From assembly GCF_024055895.1 (NCBI RefSeq), contig NZ_JAMXLE010000002.1:450928-514927 (forward strand): a stretch of DNA of 64,000 nt. The letters run 5' to 3'. The position numbers and the translations under genes are program-made. The notes below the pieces were generated by a model. That model was not told where the DNA came from. It saw only the letters and a program-made list of their open reading frames with translations, and searched no databases. This document shows, piece after piece, positions 1 to 9,604 of the stretch (its first letter is position 1; each line of letters opens with the position of its first letter). The stretch comes from Rhizobium sp. L1K21. Lineage in GTDB: Bacteria > Pseudomonadota > Alphaproteobacteria > Rhizobiales > Rhizobiaceae.

Positions 1-248
1 AAGATTTCGACTTCGCTGTCAACACGGGCGCTCCCCTCGTTTCGCAGCGCCCCACCCTGATCCGACGGATTGAGCACGTCCTTGTAACTTGTATCGACAA
101 GAATTTTTGCAGTTGCAGTATACTTGGGAGTCAAAGCGAACAAGACTGCCGCTGAAGCAAAAAGTGTAATAAAAATGACAGCGAGTATCATCCACACCTG
201 CCGGCGTATCAGTCCAAAAATTAGCCGAATGTCAATTTCTTCGTTCAT
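1..248 (-). CDS. Wzz/ExoP-like polysaccharide chain-length or export protein, N-terminal part only
   Basis: The first 82 codons of a gene that runs off the left edge. Reading leftward from an ATG at 248, the product starts with MNEEIDIRLIFGLIRRQ, then a membrane segment at about residues 18-40, then TPKYTATAKILVDTSYKDV, the typical start of the periplasmic part of Wzz-domain proteins (GumC/ExoP class). These inner-membrane proteins set chain length and couple polymer to the outer-membrane exporter; many also carry a C-terminal tyrosine kinase, which cannot be judged here. A GGGAAA stretch precedes the start. The gene is probably last in the leftward operon that includes the polymerase and phosphatase to its right. 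Confidence 0.8.
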   Translation of the reverse strand, partial: MNEEIDIRLIFGLIRRQVWMILAVIFITLFASAAVLFALTPKYTATAKILVDTSYKDVLNPSDQGGALRNEGSARVDSEVEI

Positions 249-326
249 AATTTTTTCCCAGGTAACGCGCAGCCGCTTTCTCTTAGCAGATGGGTCGGCA
301 ATCGCAAATTATATAGCTATCGATAG

Positions 327-1103
327 TTAACTCGAAAATAGAAAGCGTATTTTGTCTGTCCGGGCGATCCTGGCAGCGGCCAGCCTGCCAGTGGCATAAG
401 CCCCAATATCAACGTTGATGCGATGGGCGGACATTTCGGGAGTCTCCACAGGCGTGTGCCCGTGAACAACGGTAAAATCCAAAGCGCTGGCGGCCCAATC
501 GAACTGAGAGGGTCTGGACCACAATAAGGTCTGGCTGCTCTGATCTTCCAGCGTCTTTGCCGGATCAATCCCCGCATGCACAAAGCAAAAGGATGGGGTC
601 TTAATCAGTTCGGGCAGGGAGCGGATAAACTGAATATGCTCTGAGGGAATACAAGCCTCCACCTTGCGCGCCAGCGCCTTCCTGTTTTCTCCTTCACGAT
701 AAAGGCCATATGAGGCAAGGGTTTCCAAACCGCCAAACGATAACCATGCATCCTTGCGGCATTCAGAATTGATGAAATCGATAAAGGCCTCTTCATGGTT
801 ACCGGCAATGCACAGTCGGCGAAAACCCGTTGGTGCGGGCGCCAGCAGGTGATCGATCACCGCTGCGGAAAAGTCGCCCCGGTCTATATAGTCGCCCAGC
901 ATCAGTATCCATTTTTCGCCTTCAACAGACAGTGCGTCGGCAACAATGGCTTTTTCGAGAGCTTCAAGTTCTTTCAGGCAGCCATGCACATCACCGACCG
1001 CGTAAACAACTGCCGGATCTTCGTCAAAGACGAGCCTCGGCCGGTCGGAGACAATAGTCTGAGGTGCGCGCGAACCGAACATTTGTCTGAGGGCACGCAG
1101 CAT
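327..1103 (-). CDS. PPP-family serine/threonine protein phosphatase (metallophosphoesterase)
   Basis: A 258-residue cytosolic protein with all metal-binding blocks of PPP phosphatases: GDVHG at about residues 37-41, GDYIDRG near 70, GNHE near 101 and HGH near 214. Such enzymes use two metal ions to remove phosphate from Ser/Thr (sometimes Tyr) residues or small phosphoesters. Only 2 bases separate its start from the stop of the polymerase gene upstream, so the two are co-transcribed. A phosphatase inside an exopolysaccharide operon suggests it tunes polymer synthesis or the state of the adjacent Wzz-like protein, but that is inference. A diadenosine tetraphosphatase-like activity is the main alternative. 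Confidence 0.85.
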   Translation of the reverse strand: MLRALRQMFGSRAPQTIVSDRPRLVFDEDPAVVYAVGDVHGCLKELEALEKAIVADALSVEGEKWILMLGDYIDRGDFSAAVIDHLLAPAPTGFRRLCIAGNHEEAFIDFINSECRKDAWLSFGGLETLASYGLYREGENRKALARKVEACIPSEHIQFIRSLPELIKTPSFCFVHAGIDPAKTLEDQSSQTLLWSRPSQFDWAASALDFTVVHGHTPVETPEMSAHRINVDIGAYATGRLAAARIARTDKIRFLFSS

Positions 1104-1105
1104 GG

Positions 1106-2476
1106 TTACCGGCTCTTTTCACTTCTGGCTGCAGGAAATGTCCGCACCAATCCACAGCTCACGATGGCAACGAAATAGACGGTGTAGCCTTGGATTTCGA
1201 GACTGAAATCGACCAACGCATGGACAGCGGCCAGAATAATCACGGCAATTGCCGCCATCGAACTGACTGCCGGCCTGGAACGCAAGGTACGTGCCATTTG
1301 CCAAGTCGCCAAACCCACGATGAGTATGGGGATAGTGCCGAAAACCAGACCGTACTCGCTCCATAACGCTAAATAGCTGTTATGGGCTTTATCCCATATG
1401 TAATCGACACTTACAGGCAATTCATGAAAAAATGGAAAGACGCTTGCAAAGGCTCCCCCTCCAAAGCCTGTCAGTGGACGCGCCAGAATGACCTCTACCA
1501 CCTGCTTGTAAAGATTAAGGCGCACCTCGGCTGAACTGTCGATCCCACCGAGGCGCTCCAATGTCCCAAGCCCATATGAAGACAAGACCGCCAAGAGCAC
1601 GAGTAGCCCCAGAACAACAATCGCCCAGACTGAACGGCGTTTTGGTCTTTCGCCACCTTTGCCGAGCGACCTTTTCAAGGTCGTGGCAATCATGATTGAA
1701 ATGGCTGTCACGCCGATTGCGGTGACCAGAAAACCCATTCGCGAATTCGTCGCGGATACATCCACGATAATGAGGAAAAATGCTGCGGCTGGCAGAAGCG
1801 CTGCCTTAACAAGCCGCTCCAGACGTATGTTTCGCATATCGCCTGATGTGAGTATGTTGTTGGTTAATACACCAATTGCCAGAACTGCGCCGGAGGCGAG
1901 AAATGTTGCCATCGTGTTGCGGTTGATGAAGGTGCCAGTCAGCGACCCGAGATAAACCCATTTTTTGCCGATGATCGACGCGTCGTTGAACTGAAAGTAA
2001 AGGAGGAACCCAATCACCGCCTGTAGCAGGCCAATACAGAACAGTAGAAAGAAGAAGCGGTCGGCGCGGCGGCGGTTGGCGCAGGCCTGCAAGGAAAAGA
2101 AGGCCACACCACCGAAGCTGAACCATCGGGCAAATGCGAGCCATGTTTCATTTGGGACAATGCTGATCGTGCCGACCTGCGGAAATCCGTCAGGCAGGGC
2201 GGTCAGCTCAGCCGGCAGCCATGGCAATGTCTGCACAACCTGAAAAGCCATGAAGGTGCCGAAGAGCAGCAGATAAATCCTGATCGAGGACGCCCCTATT
2301 GCCAGACGGTCGTTGATGATCATCAAGGCAATGAAATAGGCGAAAGCGAAGACTGCCATCACCAGCATCGCACCAACCCAAACAAGCGGCCGGTTGCCTC
2401 CCAGGAAAAGGGGCAAGGTAGCCACATAGACGGCTACAAACCACATCGTTACGTCGTTAAGCGTCGATCTCTTCAT
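1106..2476 (-). CDS. O-antigen ligase/polymerase family membrane protein (Wzy/ExoQ-like)
   Basis: A 456-residue integral membrane protein with about a dozen hydrophobic segments and the large hydrophilic loop typical of the Wzy_C/WaaL superfamily. The loop carries GGIDSSAEVRLNLYKQVVE followed by RPLTGFGGGAF and DKAHNSYLALWSEYG; an Arg-rich loop plus a His-Asn pair is a hallmark of these enzymes, which join lipid-linked oligosaccharide repeats in the periplasm. Gene order (secreted unknown, polymerase, phosphatase, Wzz-like) fits an exopolysaccharide polymerase better than an LPS ligase. It starts at an ATG at 2476, 30 bases after the upstream gene's stop. Confidence 0.85.
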   Translation of the reverse strand: MKRSTLNDVTMWFVAVYVATLPLFLGGNRPLVWVGAMLVMAVFAFAYFIALMIINDRLAIGASSIRIYLLLFGTFMAFQVVQTLPWLPAELTALPDGFPQVGTISIVPNETWLAFARWFSFGGVAFFSLQACANRRRADRFFFLLFCIGLLQAVIGFLLYFQFNDASIIGKKWVYLGSLTGTFINRNTMATFLASGAVLAIGVLTNNILTSGDMRNIRLERLVKAALLPAAAFFLIIVDVSATNSRMGFLVTAIGVTAISIMIATTLKRSLGKGGERPKRRSVWAIVVLGLLVLLAVLSSYGLGTLERLGGIDSSAEVRLNLYKQVVEVILARPLTGFGGGAFASVFPFFHELPVSVDYIWDKAHNSYLALWSEYGLVFGTIPILIVGLATWQMARTLRSRPAVSSMAAIAVIILAAVHALVDFSLEIQGYTVYFVAIVSCGLVRTFPAARSEKSR

Positions 2477-2506
2477 CCGGCTTTATTCCTGCCCGCCTTT
2501 GCATTC

Positions 2507-3190
2507 TCAGGTTTCATTTGCTGCCTTGCGAACCCAATTGACAAATCGGCGCTGGTATTTCTCAGGCATCGTCTCGACGATGTCAGTAATTCTCTTTTTG
2601 AAGGCATCGTCTGACCAATATCGCTTTGCAATTGATAACACGCCACCCTGACTCAAAATCAGTATTTTCAAGTCGTTCGCGTTTATCTTGCGGGCATCTG
2701 CGCTCAGGTTGCTGACATTCTTTTCTTCAAGATCAACCCGGTGACGTGCAATCCACTGTTCATTTGGTCCGGTACGCCAGGACATGACCAAGTCGTGATT
2801 CATTCCTTCGTAATCCTGAAGCGTCGCACTGGCATAAGCGCGGATGGTCCAGGCGAAACTGTCGGTAGGATTGGTTTCAAGAATGCCATCGACAATGGTT
2901 CGGCATTGGCCGGCATAATCAATATTGTATTTTGGCGTGTTCACTTGCGCGCGTAGCCCTGCCATACCGTTCAGGCATGTCAGAAGGATACGTTTATTGG
3001 CATATGTGGAAAATGCAGGCTGAATGGAGCCTGCGTGGATGCGATTGTGGAACGCGATATTGTTGGTTCCGCCATAGGTCAGGGCTGCTGCTTCCTGACG
3101 GAAGATATTCGCGGAAAAGATGATCGCGACGAAAGAGGCTGCAGCCGCAAGGAAGTATCTGCCGTTTCTGGCTGTCAGTAATTGTCGCAT
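2507..3190 (-). CDS. secreted or membrane-anchored protein of unknown function in the exopolysaccharide operon
   Basis: A 227-residue protein with one N-terminal hydrophobic segment (about residues 10-30), either a signal peptide or a single anchor, and a soluble mainly helical body. The stretch ETNPTDSFAWTIRAYASA resembles a tetratricopeptide-type helix pair, and the C-terminus is basic. I do not recognise a family. It is the first gene of the leftward operon leading to the polymerase, and small TPR-like proteins beside rhizobial O-antigen-ligase-family genes are common, so an accessory assembly role is plausible but not demonstrated. Confidence 0.6.
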   Translation of the reverse strand: MRQLLTARNGRYFLAAAASFVAIIFSANIFRQEAAALTYGGTNNIAFHNRIHAGSIQPAFSTYANKRILLTCLNGMAGLRAQVNTPKYNIDYAGQCRTIVDGILETNPTDSFAWTIRAYASATLQDYEGMNHDLVMSWRTGPNEQWIARHRVDLEEKNVSNLSADARKINANDLKILILSQGGVLSIAKRYWSDDAFKKRITDIVETMPEKYQRRFVNWVRKAANET

Positions 3191-3256
3191 TATAAAACAG
3201 GATCCTGCGTTTGCCTGTTCTTATTTAATGCCCAAATACAAAACAATTCCTAATGT

Positions 3257-3302
3257 CGGGGCAAGCGGCCTTTTATTCCACCTGCCCCGGCTGGTTTTTT
3301 TT
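3257..3302 (+). terminator. plus-strand hairpin followed by eight T residues
   Basis: A 7-bp perfect stem (CGGGGCA at 3257-3263 with TGCCCCG at 3283-3289) is followed 5 nt later by eight T residues at 3295-3302. This has the form of an intrinsic terminator read rightward, yet both flanking genes (unknown at 2507-3190 and putA) are on the minus strand. It could end an unannotated short plus-strand RNA or block antisense transcription into putA. The gap between stem and T-run is longer than ideal. Confidence 0.45.
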
Positions 3303-3325
3303 GCGTCCCCCCACAAATGGAGTGC

Positions 3326-6300
3326 TTAGCCGATAGCCATAAGGCTAGCATTCCCACCTGCTGCGGCGGTGTTCACGGAAATTGAAACCTCCTCGACCAG
3401 CCAATCCAGGCAATAGTGAGCTTGACCTGCCTCCAAGTCATACGAGGTGGCGGCCTGCACGAGGGGGATTGGGCCGTCCAAAGAAGCGATTTTCATGTTC
3501 AGGTCGGCAACACGTTCCGCGTCGCCCTCAATCAATACGCCGGCATATGGGCCGAACGCCCGCCAATCATCCACTTGCTGCATTCGGCTTTGCACCAGTG
3601 AGGGGAGTCCGTTGAGAAACGTCTGCGTTTCCTCAGTAGGCAGGACGATCAAATCATTGCCGGTCGAAAGCCCGGATGCGATTTGCTTTATGAGGCCGGC
3701 CCGCGTCTGCGGGAGGATGAGAATACGGCCCCTTGGATGAAGAGAATAGGTGTCTCGCTCGCCGACCGGGCCTGGGAGCTGAACAGATACACCAAGATTT
3801 GATGCCGCGCCGATTTCAAGTGCGGCTTTTGCCTCCGCCGCAAAACCATTCGTTTCAAGCCAATTTGCGAAAGCACCCAAACCGGCATCCAAACTTTCGG
3901 CTCTCAACGCGGGTTGCGCGGGGGCCTTGCCTGTCAATCTACCGAGGTAAAGCGGGCCGCCCGCTTTCGGACCGGTGCCGGAAAGCCCGCGTCCGCCAAA
4001 GGGCTGTACCCCCACAACTGCGCCGATGATATTGCGGTTGATATAAATATTGCCGGCGGCAACACGCTGGCTGACCGCGTCGATCGTCTTGTCAAGGCGG
4101 GTGTGAAGACCAAATGTCAGACCATAGCCGGTGGCATTGATGGTATCGATGAGTGCACCGAGACCGCGCTGCTTGAAGCGTACCACATGCAGCACCGGGC
4201 CGAAGACTTCGCGACCCAACTCGCCGATATGATTGATCTCGACAATCGTTGGCGCAACAAAGGTTCCCTTGCCGGCCTCGTCAGGAAGAGAAAACTGTTC
4301 GACCTTGAAGCCGCGGCCCTTCATGGCATTGATGTGACGGTTGATCGTTTCCTGTGCCTCGGCGTGGATGACCGGCCCGATATCGGTTGACAGCCGCTCT
4401 GTGTTGCCGATGGAAAGCTCGCGCATTGCCCCTTTCAGCATGTTCAACGTGCGGTCGGCAATTTCCTCCTGCAAGCAAAGCACGCGAAGTGCGGAACAAC
4501 GCTGGCCCGCGCTATCGAAAGCCGATGCAATCACGTCGGCCACCACCTGCTCTGCAAGCGCAGACGAATCCACGATCATGGCATTCTGGCCGCCGGTCTC
4601 TGCAATGAACGGGATAGGCTTGCCATATCTGGACGTGCGCTTTGCCAGCTGTTTCTGGATGAGCTTTGCCACTTCGGTTGAGCCGGTAAACATCACGCCT
4701 TCGATGCCTTCCGCCGCCGTGAGCGCGGCACCAATGCGCCCGTCGCCGGGCAGGAATTGCAATGCGCCCAGCGGGATGCCGGCTTCGTGAAGGATGTGAA
4801 CGGCTTCTGCGGCAATGAGCGGCGTTTCTTCTGCAGGCTTGGCAAGCACAACGTTGCCGGCGGCAAGCGCTGCGGAAACCTGGCCTGTAAAGATCGCCAA
4901 CGGGAAGTTCCACGGGCTGATGCAGACGATGGGACCGAGCGGGGTCTGTTCAGCGCCGAACGTGCCACGCGCCTGCTCTGCATAATAGCGCATGAAATCG
5001 ATTGCTTCGCGCACTTCGCCGATGGCATTGGCTGCGGTCTTGCCAGCTTCGCGCATAACAATACCCATCAGGCCTTCAATACGCGACTGCATGACGTCTG
5101 CGGCCGCATCGAGCATTGCTGCCCTTTCGGCAGCCGTCGTCCCTGCCCATTTCGGCGCATAGTCAAGCGCGGCGGCTACGGCATCCTGGACGACTTCAGG
5201 CGTTGCTTCAGCAACCTCCCCAACCACGTCATTGTGGTCGGCAGGGTTCAAAACCGGCTTCTTTGCGCCGACACCAGTGTCGTGCACAGTGACGGGACGG
5301 GATTGCCAAAGCGTTTCGGCGGTATGCTGCAATGACCATGCAAGTTCAGCCAAAGCTGTTTCGTCAGAGAGATCCAGGCCGTGGGAGTTTTCGCGGTCAG
5401 GTCCGAGGATCGCCGACGGTCGGGAAATCAGTTCGTGTGGCGCGCCCGTGTCCGCCATGGCTTCGACAACGGCCACAGGATCTGCCGCCAGCTCTTCTGG
5501 CGCAATTTTCTTGTCAGCAATGCGGTTGACAAAAGAGGCGTTGGCACCATTTTCCAGCAGGCGGCGAACGAGATAGGCCAGCAATGTCTCGTGTGTTCCG
5601 ACCGGCGCATAGACGCGGCAAGGCCGGTCGAGTTTCGCCTTGCCGACCACCTCATTGTAAAGCGGCTCACCCATGCCGTGCAGGCACTGGAACTCGTAGT
5701 CGCCGATTTTGAAATCGGGCCCGGCCAAGTGATAGATCGAGGAGAGCGTCTGGGCATTGTGCGTGGCAAATTGAGGAAAAACCGCATCCCGCGCATCCAG
5801 CAACTTGCGGGAGCAGGCAAGGTAAGAAACATCGGTATGAACCTTGCGCGTGAAAACCGGATAGTCCATCAGGCCGTCCACCTGTGCACGCTTGATTTCG
5901 GCATCCCAATAGGCCCCCTTCACGAGACGGACCATGATGCGGTGACCGGAACGACGCCCGAGTTCGATGATCCAGTCGAGTACGAGGGGCGCACGTTTGC
6001 CGTAGGCCTGCACGACAAAACCGATGCCGTTCCAGCCTTTGAAATCTTCATCCATGCAAAGTGCTTCGAGGATGTTGAGCGAAAGCTCCAATCGGTCCGC
6101 CTCCTCGGCATCGATATTGATCCCGATATCATAGGACCTGGCGAGCGCGGTCAGCGTTTTGACGCGCGGCAGCAGCTCCGTCATAACCCGCGCGGACTGC
6201 GCTCTCACATAGCGGGGATGAAGTGCCGACAGTTTGATCGAAATACCCGGCCGTGTGTAAACATCCCCGCCTTGGCCACCTTTGCCTACGGCGTGGATGG

Positions 6301-7012
6301 CAGCTTCATATTCCTTGTAATAGCGTTCGGCGTCCCCGGCTGTCATCGCCGCCTCGCCCAGCATGTCATAGGAGTAGCGAAAGCCGATTTTCTCCTTGGG
6401 TCGGGCATTCTTCAATGCCTCGCCAATGGTCTCGCCAGCCACAAATTGCTCGCCCATCAACCGCATGGCCATATCGACGCCCTGGCGGATGATCGGCTCG
6501 CCGAAACGACCGATCAGCTTGGTCAGGACGTTTGAAAGCTTCCGGTCGTCTACTGTGGATGTGAGTTTTCGCGTGATCACGAGACCCCATGTTGCTGCGT
6601 TCACGAAGAGTGAGCGGCCATCGCCCAAGTGCGCGCGCCAGTCGCCGCCGGATATCTTGTCGCGAATAAGCGCATCCCTTGTTGCCGGATCGGGAATACG
6701 CAACAGCGCTTCGGCCAGGCACATCAGCGCCACGCCCTCCTCGCTGGACAGCGAGTATTCGTGCACTAACCCTTCCATGCCGGAACCGGTGTGTTTTGCA
6801 CGCAGCGCCTTGACGAGTTTGATTGTTGTGTCGGCAATGGGCGATTTCAGCTCTGCCGGCACCCGTGCAAGGTCCAGGAGGTCACGCACACAGTCGCGCT
6901 CGGCGCGGCGGTAAGCGATGTTGATCCGCCTGCGCAGATCATCTTCTCCGATGATCGCGGGTGCGAAGTTGGAAAAGGGCAGTTCAGTGGTAATCCGGGG
7001 CTCGGCCGTCAT
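3326..7012 (-). CDS. putA: bifunctional proline dehydrogenase / L-glutamate-gamma-semialdehyde dehydrogenase PutA
   Basis: A 1228-residue enzyme oxidising proline to glutamate in two steps: an N-terminal FAD-dependent proline dehydrogenase barrel (roughly residues 150-460) passes electrons to quinone, and an NAD-dependent aldehyde dehydrogenase domain (roughly 560-1010) oxidises the semialdehyde. Visible marks are [11 protein letters not shown] in the first, [25 protein letters not shown] and the catalytic Cys of [11 protein letters not shown] in the second. A further C-terminal domain of about 200 residues is present, as in longer PutA types. There is no N-terminal ribbon-helix-helix, so it should not repress itself; the divergent Lrp-type gene fills that role. 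The ATG at 7012 has GGAG 9 bases upstream; a longer frame reaches 7060 without a ribosome site. Confidence 0.97.
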   Translation of the reverse strand: MTAEPRITTELPFSNFAPAIIGEDDLRRRINIAYRRAERDCVRDLLDLARVPAELKSPIADTTIKLVKALRAKHTGSGMEGLVHEYSLSSEEGVALMCLAEALLRIPDPATRDALIRDKISGGDWRAHLGDGRSLFVNAATWGLVITRKLTSTVDDRKLSNVLTKLIGRFGEPIIRQGVDMAMRLMGEQFVAGETIGEALKNARPKEKIGFRYSYDMLGEAAMTAGDAERYYKEYEAAIHAVGKGGQGGDVYTRPGISIKLSALHPRYVRAQSARVMTELLPRVKTLTALARSYDIGINIDAEEADRLELSLNILEALCMDEDFKGWNGIGFVVQAYGKRAPLVLDWIIELGRRSGHRIMVRLVKGAYWDAEIKRAQVDGLMDYPVFTRKVHTDVSYLACSRKLLDARDAVFPQFATHNAQTLSSIYHLAGPDFKIGDYEFQCLHGMGEPLYNEVVGKAKLDRPCRVYAPVGTHETLLAYLVRRLLENGANASFVNRIADKKIAPEELAADPVAVVEAMADTGAPHELISRPSAILGPDRENSHGLDLSDETALAELAWSLQHTAETLWQSRPVTVHDTGVGAKKPVLNPADHNDVVGEVAEATPEVVQDAVAAALDYAPKWAGTTAAERAAMLDAAADVMQSRIEGLMGIVMREAGKTAANAIGEVREAIDFMRYYAEQARGTFGAEQTPLGPIVCISPWNFPLAIFTGQVSAALAAGNVVLAKPAEETPLIAAEAVHILHEAGIPLGALQFLPGDGRIGAALTAAEGIEGVMFTGSTEVAKLIQKQLAKRTSRYGKPIPFIAETGGQNAMIVDSSALAEQVVADVIASAFDSAGQRCSALRVLCLQEEIADRTLNMLKGAMRELSIGNTERLSTDIGPVIHAEAQETINRHINAMKGRGFKVEQFSLPDEAGKGTFVAPTIVEINHIGELGREVFGPVLHVVRFKQRGLGALIDTINATGYGLTFGLHTRLDKTIDAVSQRVAAGNIYINRNIIGAVVGVQPFGGRGLSGTGPKAGGPLYLGRLTGKAPAQPALRAESLDAGLGAFANWLETNGFAAEAKAALEIGAASNLGVSVQLPGPVGERDTYSLHPRGRILILPQTRAGLIKQIASGLSTGNDLIVLPTEETQTFLNGLPSLVQSRMQQVDDWRAFGPYAGVLIEGDAERVADLNMKIASLDGPIPLVQAATSYDLEAGQAHYCLDWLVEEVSISVNTAAAGGNASLMAIG

Positions 7013-7074
7013 CGTTGATCTCCGCAATCGAAAACGCAGACTGATTATATGCGAAGACAATATGCTGAAATTGA

Positions 7075-7089
7075 AAGTCGATCCGACTT
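7075..7089. promoter_or_regulatory. inverted repeat in the putA-putR divergent promoter region
   Basis: AAGTCG at 7075-7080 and CGACTT at 7084-7089 form a perfect 6-3-6 inverted repeat midway between the divergent starts of putA (7012) and the Lrp-type gene (7145). Lrp/AsnC regulators bind short imperfect dyads in such positions, so this is the best candidate for a PutR operator in the region. Function is inferred from symmetry and place. Confidence 0.5.
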
Positions 7090-7144
7090 AGATTATGTTT
7101 TTTAATAGGCCAAATGACTTCAAATCAAACCTTCGTGGGAAAAT

Positions 7145-7618
7145 ATGGACCGCAAAACTGACAATCCTGGTGAATTGGACCATTGGGACAGGAAAATCAT
7201 GAATGAATTGAACCGCGACGGGCGGATGAGCGTTACCGAGCTTGCCAGCCGCGTTGGCCTCTCAAAGACCCCCTGCCAGGTTCGCATGAAGAAGCTGGTG
7301 GATCACGGCTACATTGACGGCTTCAAGGCTGTGCTCAACCCCGCCAAACTGGGGCTCAGTCACGTTGCCTTCGTTGAAGTCAAGCTTACGGACACGCGCG
7401 ATGAGGCCCTGCGCGGCTTCAACGCAGCGGCCAAGAAAGTGCCGGAAATCGAGGAATGCCACATGATCGCGGGGCGCTTCGACTATCTGCTGAAGGTGCG
7501 CACATCCAGTATTCATCGTTTCCGCCTCGTGCTTGGTGAAAGCATCTCGAGCCTGCCGCATGTGGCCAACACCTCGACCAGCTTCGTCATGGAACCCATC
7601 AAGGAGAATTGGGGTTAG
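7145..7618 (+). CDS. putR: Lrp/AsnC-family regulator of proline catabolism (PutR-like)
   Basis: A 157-residue Lrp/AsnC protein: N-terminal helix-turn-helix (LDHWDRKIMNELNRDGRMS then ELASRVGLSKTPCQVRMKKL, residues about 12-55) and a C-terminal RAM ligand and oligomerisation domain (about 70-150) with EECHMIAGRFDYLLKVRT. Its divergent position next to putA matches PutR of Agrobacterium and relatives, which activates putA when proline is present. It is expected to form octameric or similar assemblies on the 132-bp shared promoter, where a 6-3-6 dyad lies at 7075-7089. Family call is certain; the specific target is inferred from position. Confidence 0.9.
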   Translation: MDRKTDNPGELDHWDRKIMNELNRDGRMSVTELASRVGLSKTPCQVRMKKLVDHGYIDGFKAVLNPAKLGLSHVAFVEVKLTDTRDEALRGFNAAAKKVPEIEECHMIAGRFDYLLKVRTSSIHRFRLVLGESISSLPHVANTSTSFVMEPIKENWG

Positions 7619-7650
7619 CACTGAGAAAATCGCGTGGTAGCATTTGTTCT

Positions 7651-8550
7651 ATGTTGCTTGCGCGCTTGAAAGCTTATGTTTTGAGCCACTGGCGGGGAGA
7701 ACAGGGCTTGCTCTGGTCTTTCGCAGTCAATCTTGTTGCCCTGCGCGCGGTCATCTTCCTTGTCCAAGGAGCCTTCAGACCCGACGAATACGAAGATTAT
7801 TTCGAACAGTCCCTGCTGGTGCTCGCATTGGCGGTCTTCTTCCACGGCATCGTCTTTATCTGGCAAGCGGTGGGGGTCTTCCGAGCGGGCGAGAATTACA
7901 TTCGCGACCGCGGCGCCATCGCCGTTCACTGGGGGGCTCAGCTTGGCGTTCTCGTCGCTTTCTGGCTGACCGCCAGCTACGCGCTCAATGCCTGGCAGAT
8001 GACGGTCGATGTTCCGGACTATATCGATTACGAGGCCAAATGGCGAAGCGAGCGGGAGGCGCGCTATGCGCTGACGCGCGAAGACGGCGACACGCTGAAA
8101 CTCGCCGGCACATTGGAGCTCGGCATCACCAAGCGGCTGACAGCGCTCTTCCAGGAAAAGTCCGCGCCTTACAGGATCATTCTTTCCAGCAAGGGCGGCA
8201 ATATCTATGAAGCACGCGGGCTTGAAAAGCTCTTTCGGGAGCGCGGCATCGATACGATTATCGAAGACGAATGTTCGTCCGCGTGCACAACTGCTTTCAT
8301 TGGCGGGAAGAAACGCTGGTTGAAGCCCGGCGGTCGGCTTGGGTTTCACCAGTATCGCGTGGAAGCTGACTATGCGGTTCTGGGCAGCGACCCGAAAGCT
8401 GAGCAAAAGCGGGATGAGGCGCTTTTCCTGAATGCAGGAGTAAAGCCAGATTTTGCCGCTCGAATGCACAGTGCTGCGGCAAACTCCATGTGGTATCCAA
8501 GCTCAGGAGAATTGCTGAGCGCTGGCGTGGTGACAGACATTCTTGAGTGA
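7651..8550 (+). CDS. membrane protein with ClpP/crotonase-like domain (COG3904 type)
   Basis: A 299-residue protein with three predicted membrane segments in its first 110 residues, then a soluble domain of ClpP/SppA character: ILSSKGGNIYEARGLEKL, then the candidate nucleophile region DECSSACTTAFIGG, then GGRLGFHQYR with a candidate catalytic His. This order (Gly-rich oxyanion strand, Ser in SSAC, His in GFH) recurs in COG3904 predicted periplasmic proteins, whose activity has not been established. The ATG at 7651 is preferred; an upstream in-frame GTG would overlap putR. A second protein with the same core lies at 14.1-15.7 kb. Confidence 0.75.
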   Translation: MLLARLKAYVLSHWRGEQGLLWSFAVNLVALRAVIFLVQGAFRPDEYEDYFEQSLLVLALAVFFHGIVFIWQAVGVFRAGENYIRDRGAIAVHWGAQLGVLVAFWLTASYALNAWQMTVDVPDYIDYEAKWRSEREARYALTREDGDTLKLAGTLELGITKRLTALFQEKSAPYRIILSSKGGNIYEARGLEKLFRERGIDTIIEDECSSACTTAFIGGKKRWLKPGGRLGFHQYRVEADYAVLGSDPKAEQKRDEALFLNAGVKPDFAARMHSAAANSMWYPSSGELLSAGVVTDILE

Positions 8551-8575
8551 CCCGATTTGTGTGGCCGCTCACGCA

Positions 8576-9604
8576 TCAGCCTGCAGGTGCATGCAGCGCC
8601 GCAACCGCACGTTCAAGCGTGAGCGTACCGAGATCGGAGCCATCCTTTTTCGTGATGCGACAACTTTGACCCGGGGCTGCAACAAGCGTCGAAAGCGCCG
8701 TTTCCAGCGCAGTATCGGCCACGATAATCGGCGCACCATCGCTGGCACTGGCTGCGGGGTCGGCAAGAGAGCCGACCTTGATCACCCGCCCACGATTGAT
8801 GTCCTTGATGAACTCCGACACATAATCGTCTGCCGGACGCATCACGATATCCTGCGGGCTGCCGTCCTGAACCATTTCGCCGTCACGCAGAATGGCGATA
8901 TTGTCACCAAGCCGCAAAGCTTCGTCCAGATCGTGTGTGATGAAAACAATCGTCTTGTGCAGCTCTTCCTGCAGGCCAAGCAGAATGTTCTGCATGCCGG
9001 TTCTGATCAGGGGATCAAGGGCTGAAAACGCCTCGTCCATCAACAGAATTTCAGCATCGGTGGCAAGCGCCCTCGCCAGGCCGACACGCTGCTGCATGCC
9101 TCCGGACAATTGGCCTGGATAATTGTTTTCAAACCCGTTCAGTTCCACGCGTTCAATCCAGTGCATCGCGCGCTTGTGTGCCTCTGCCTCGGGAACACCC
9201 TGCATGGAGAGGCCATAGGCGACGTTTTCGATCACGGTTCGATGCGGCAGAAGGGCAAACTTTTGAAACACCATGGAGGTTTTGAAGCGCCGCAGGTCGC
9301 GGAGTGCTGCCTGGCTCATGGCCGTCACGTCTTCATTGTCGATCCAGATTTCACCGGCTGTCGGTTCGATCAACCGGTTGATATGGCGAATAAGCGTGGA
9401 CTTGCCTGAGCCGGACAGACCCATGATGACCTGAATTTCGCGGTTTGGTATTTTTAGCGAGATGTCTTTCAGTCCCAGAATATGTCCATGCTTTTCGAGC
9501 AGATCGGTTTTGGAAATGCCGTCCTGGACCAGTTCGATGACCTTGCTGGGATGATCGCCAAACACCTTGTAGAGGTTTTTGATCTCAATCTTGGCTTCAC
9601 TCAT
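8576..9604 (-). CDS. quaternary-amine (glycine betaine/choline/proline-betaine) ABC transporter, ATP-binding subunit
   Basis: A 342-residue ABC ATPase with Walker A GLSGSGKST, signature LSGGMQQRVGLARALA and Walker B ILLMDEAFSALDP. The insertion before Walker A (ISKTDLLEKHGHILGLKDI) and the motif RFKTSMVFQKFALLPHRT are those of the ProV/OpuAA group. It is shorter than ProV and ends without clear tandem CBS domains, as in rhizobial choline- or histidine/proline-type importers. The ATG at 9604, preceded by AGGA, overlaps the permease's last codons by 8 bases, so translation is coupled. Closeness to putA/putR makes proline or a proline betaine possible substrates, but the sequence does not decide. 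Confidence 0.9.
   Translation of the reverse strand: MSEAKIEIKNLYKVFGDHPSKVIELVQDGISKTDLLEKHGHILGLKDISLKIPNREIQVIMGLSGSGKSTLIRHINRLIEPTAGEIWIDNEDVTAMSQAALRDLRRFKTSMVFQKFALLPHRTVIENVAYGLSMQGVPEAEAHKRAMHWIERVELNGFENNYPGQLSGGMQQRVGLARALATDAEILLMDEAFSALDPLIRTGMQNILLGLQEELHKTIVFITHDLDEALRLGDNIAILRDGEMVQDGSPQDIVMRPADDYVSEFIKDINRGRVIKVGSLADPAASASDGAPIIVADTALETALSTLVAAPGQSCRITKKDGSDLGTLTLERAVAALHAPAG

Noticed and set aside
5381..6535. Open frame of 384 codons on the plus strand inside putA
   Set aside because: Antisense shadow of the proline dehydrogenase domain; the putA frame is unbroken and diagnostic.
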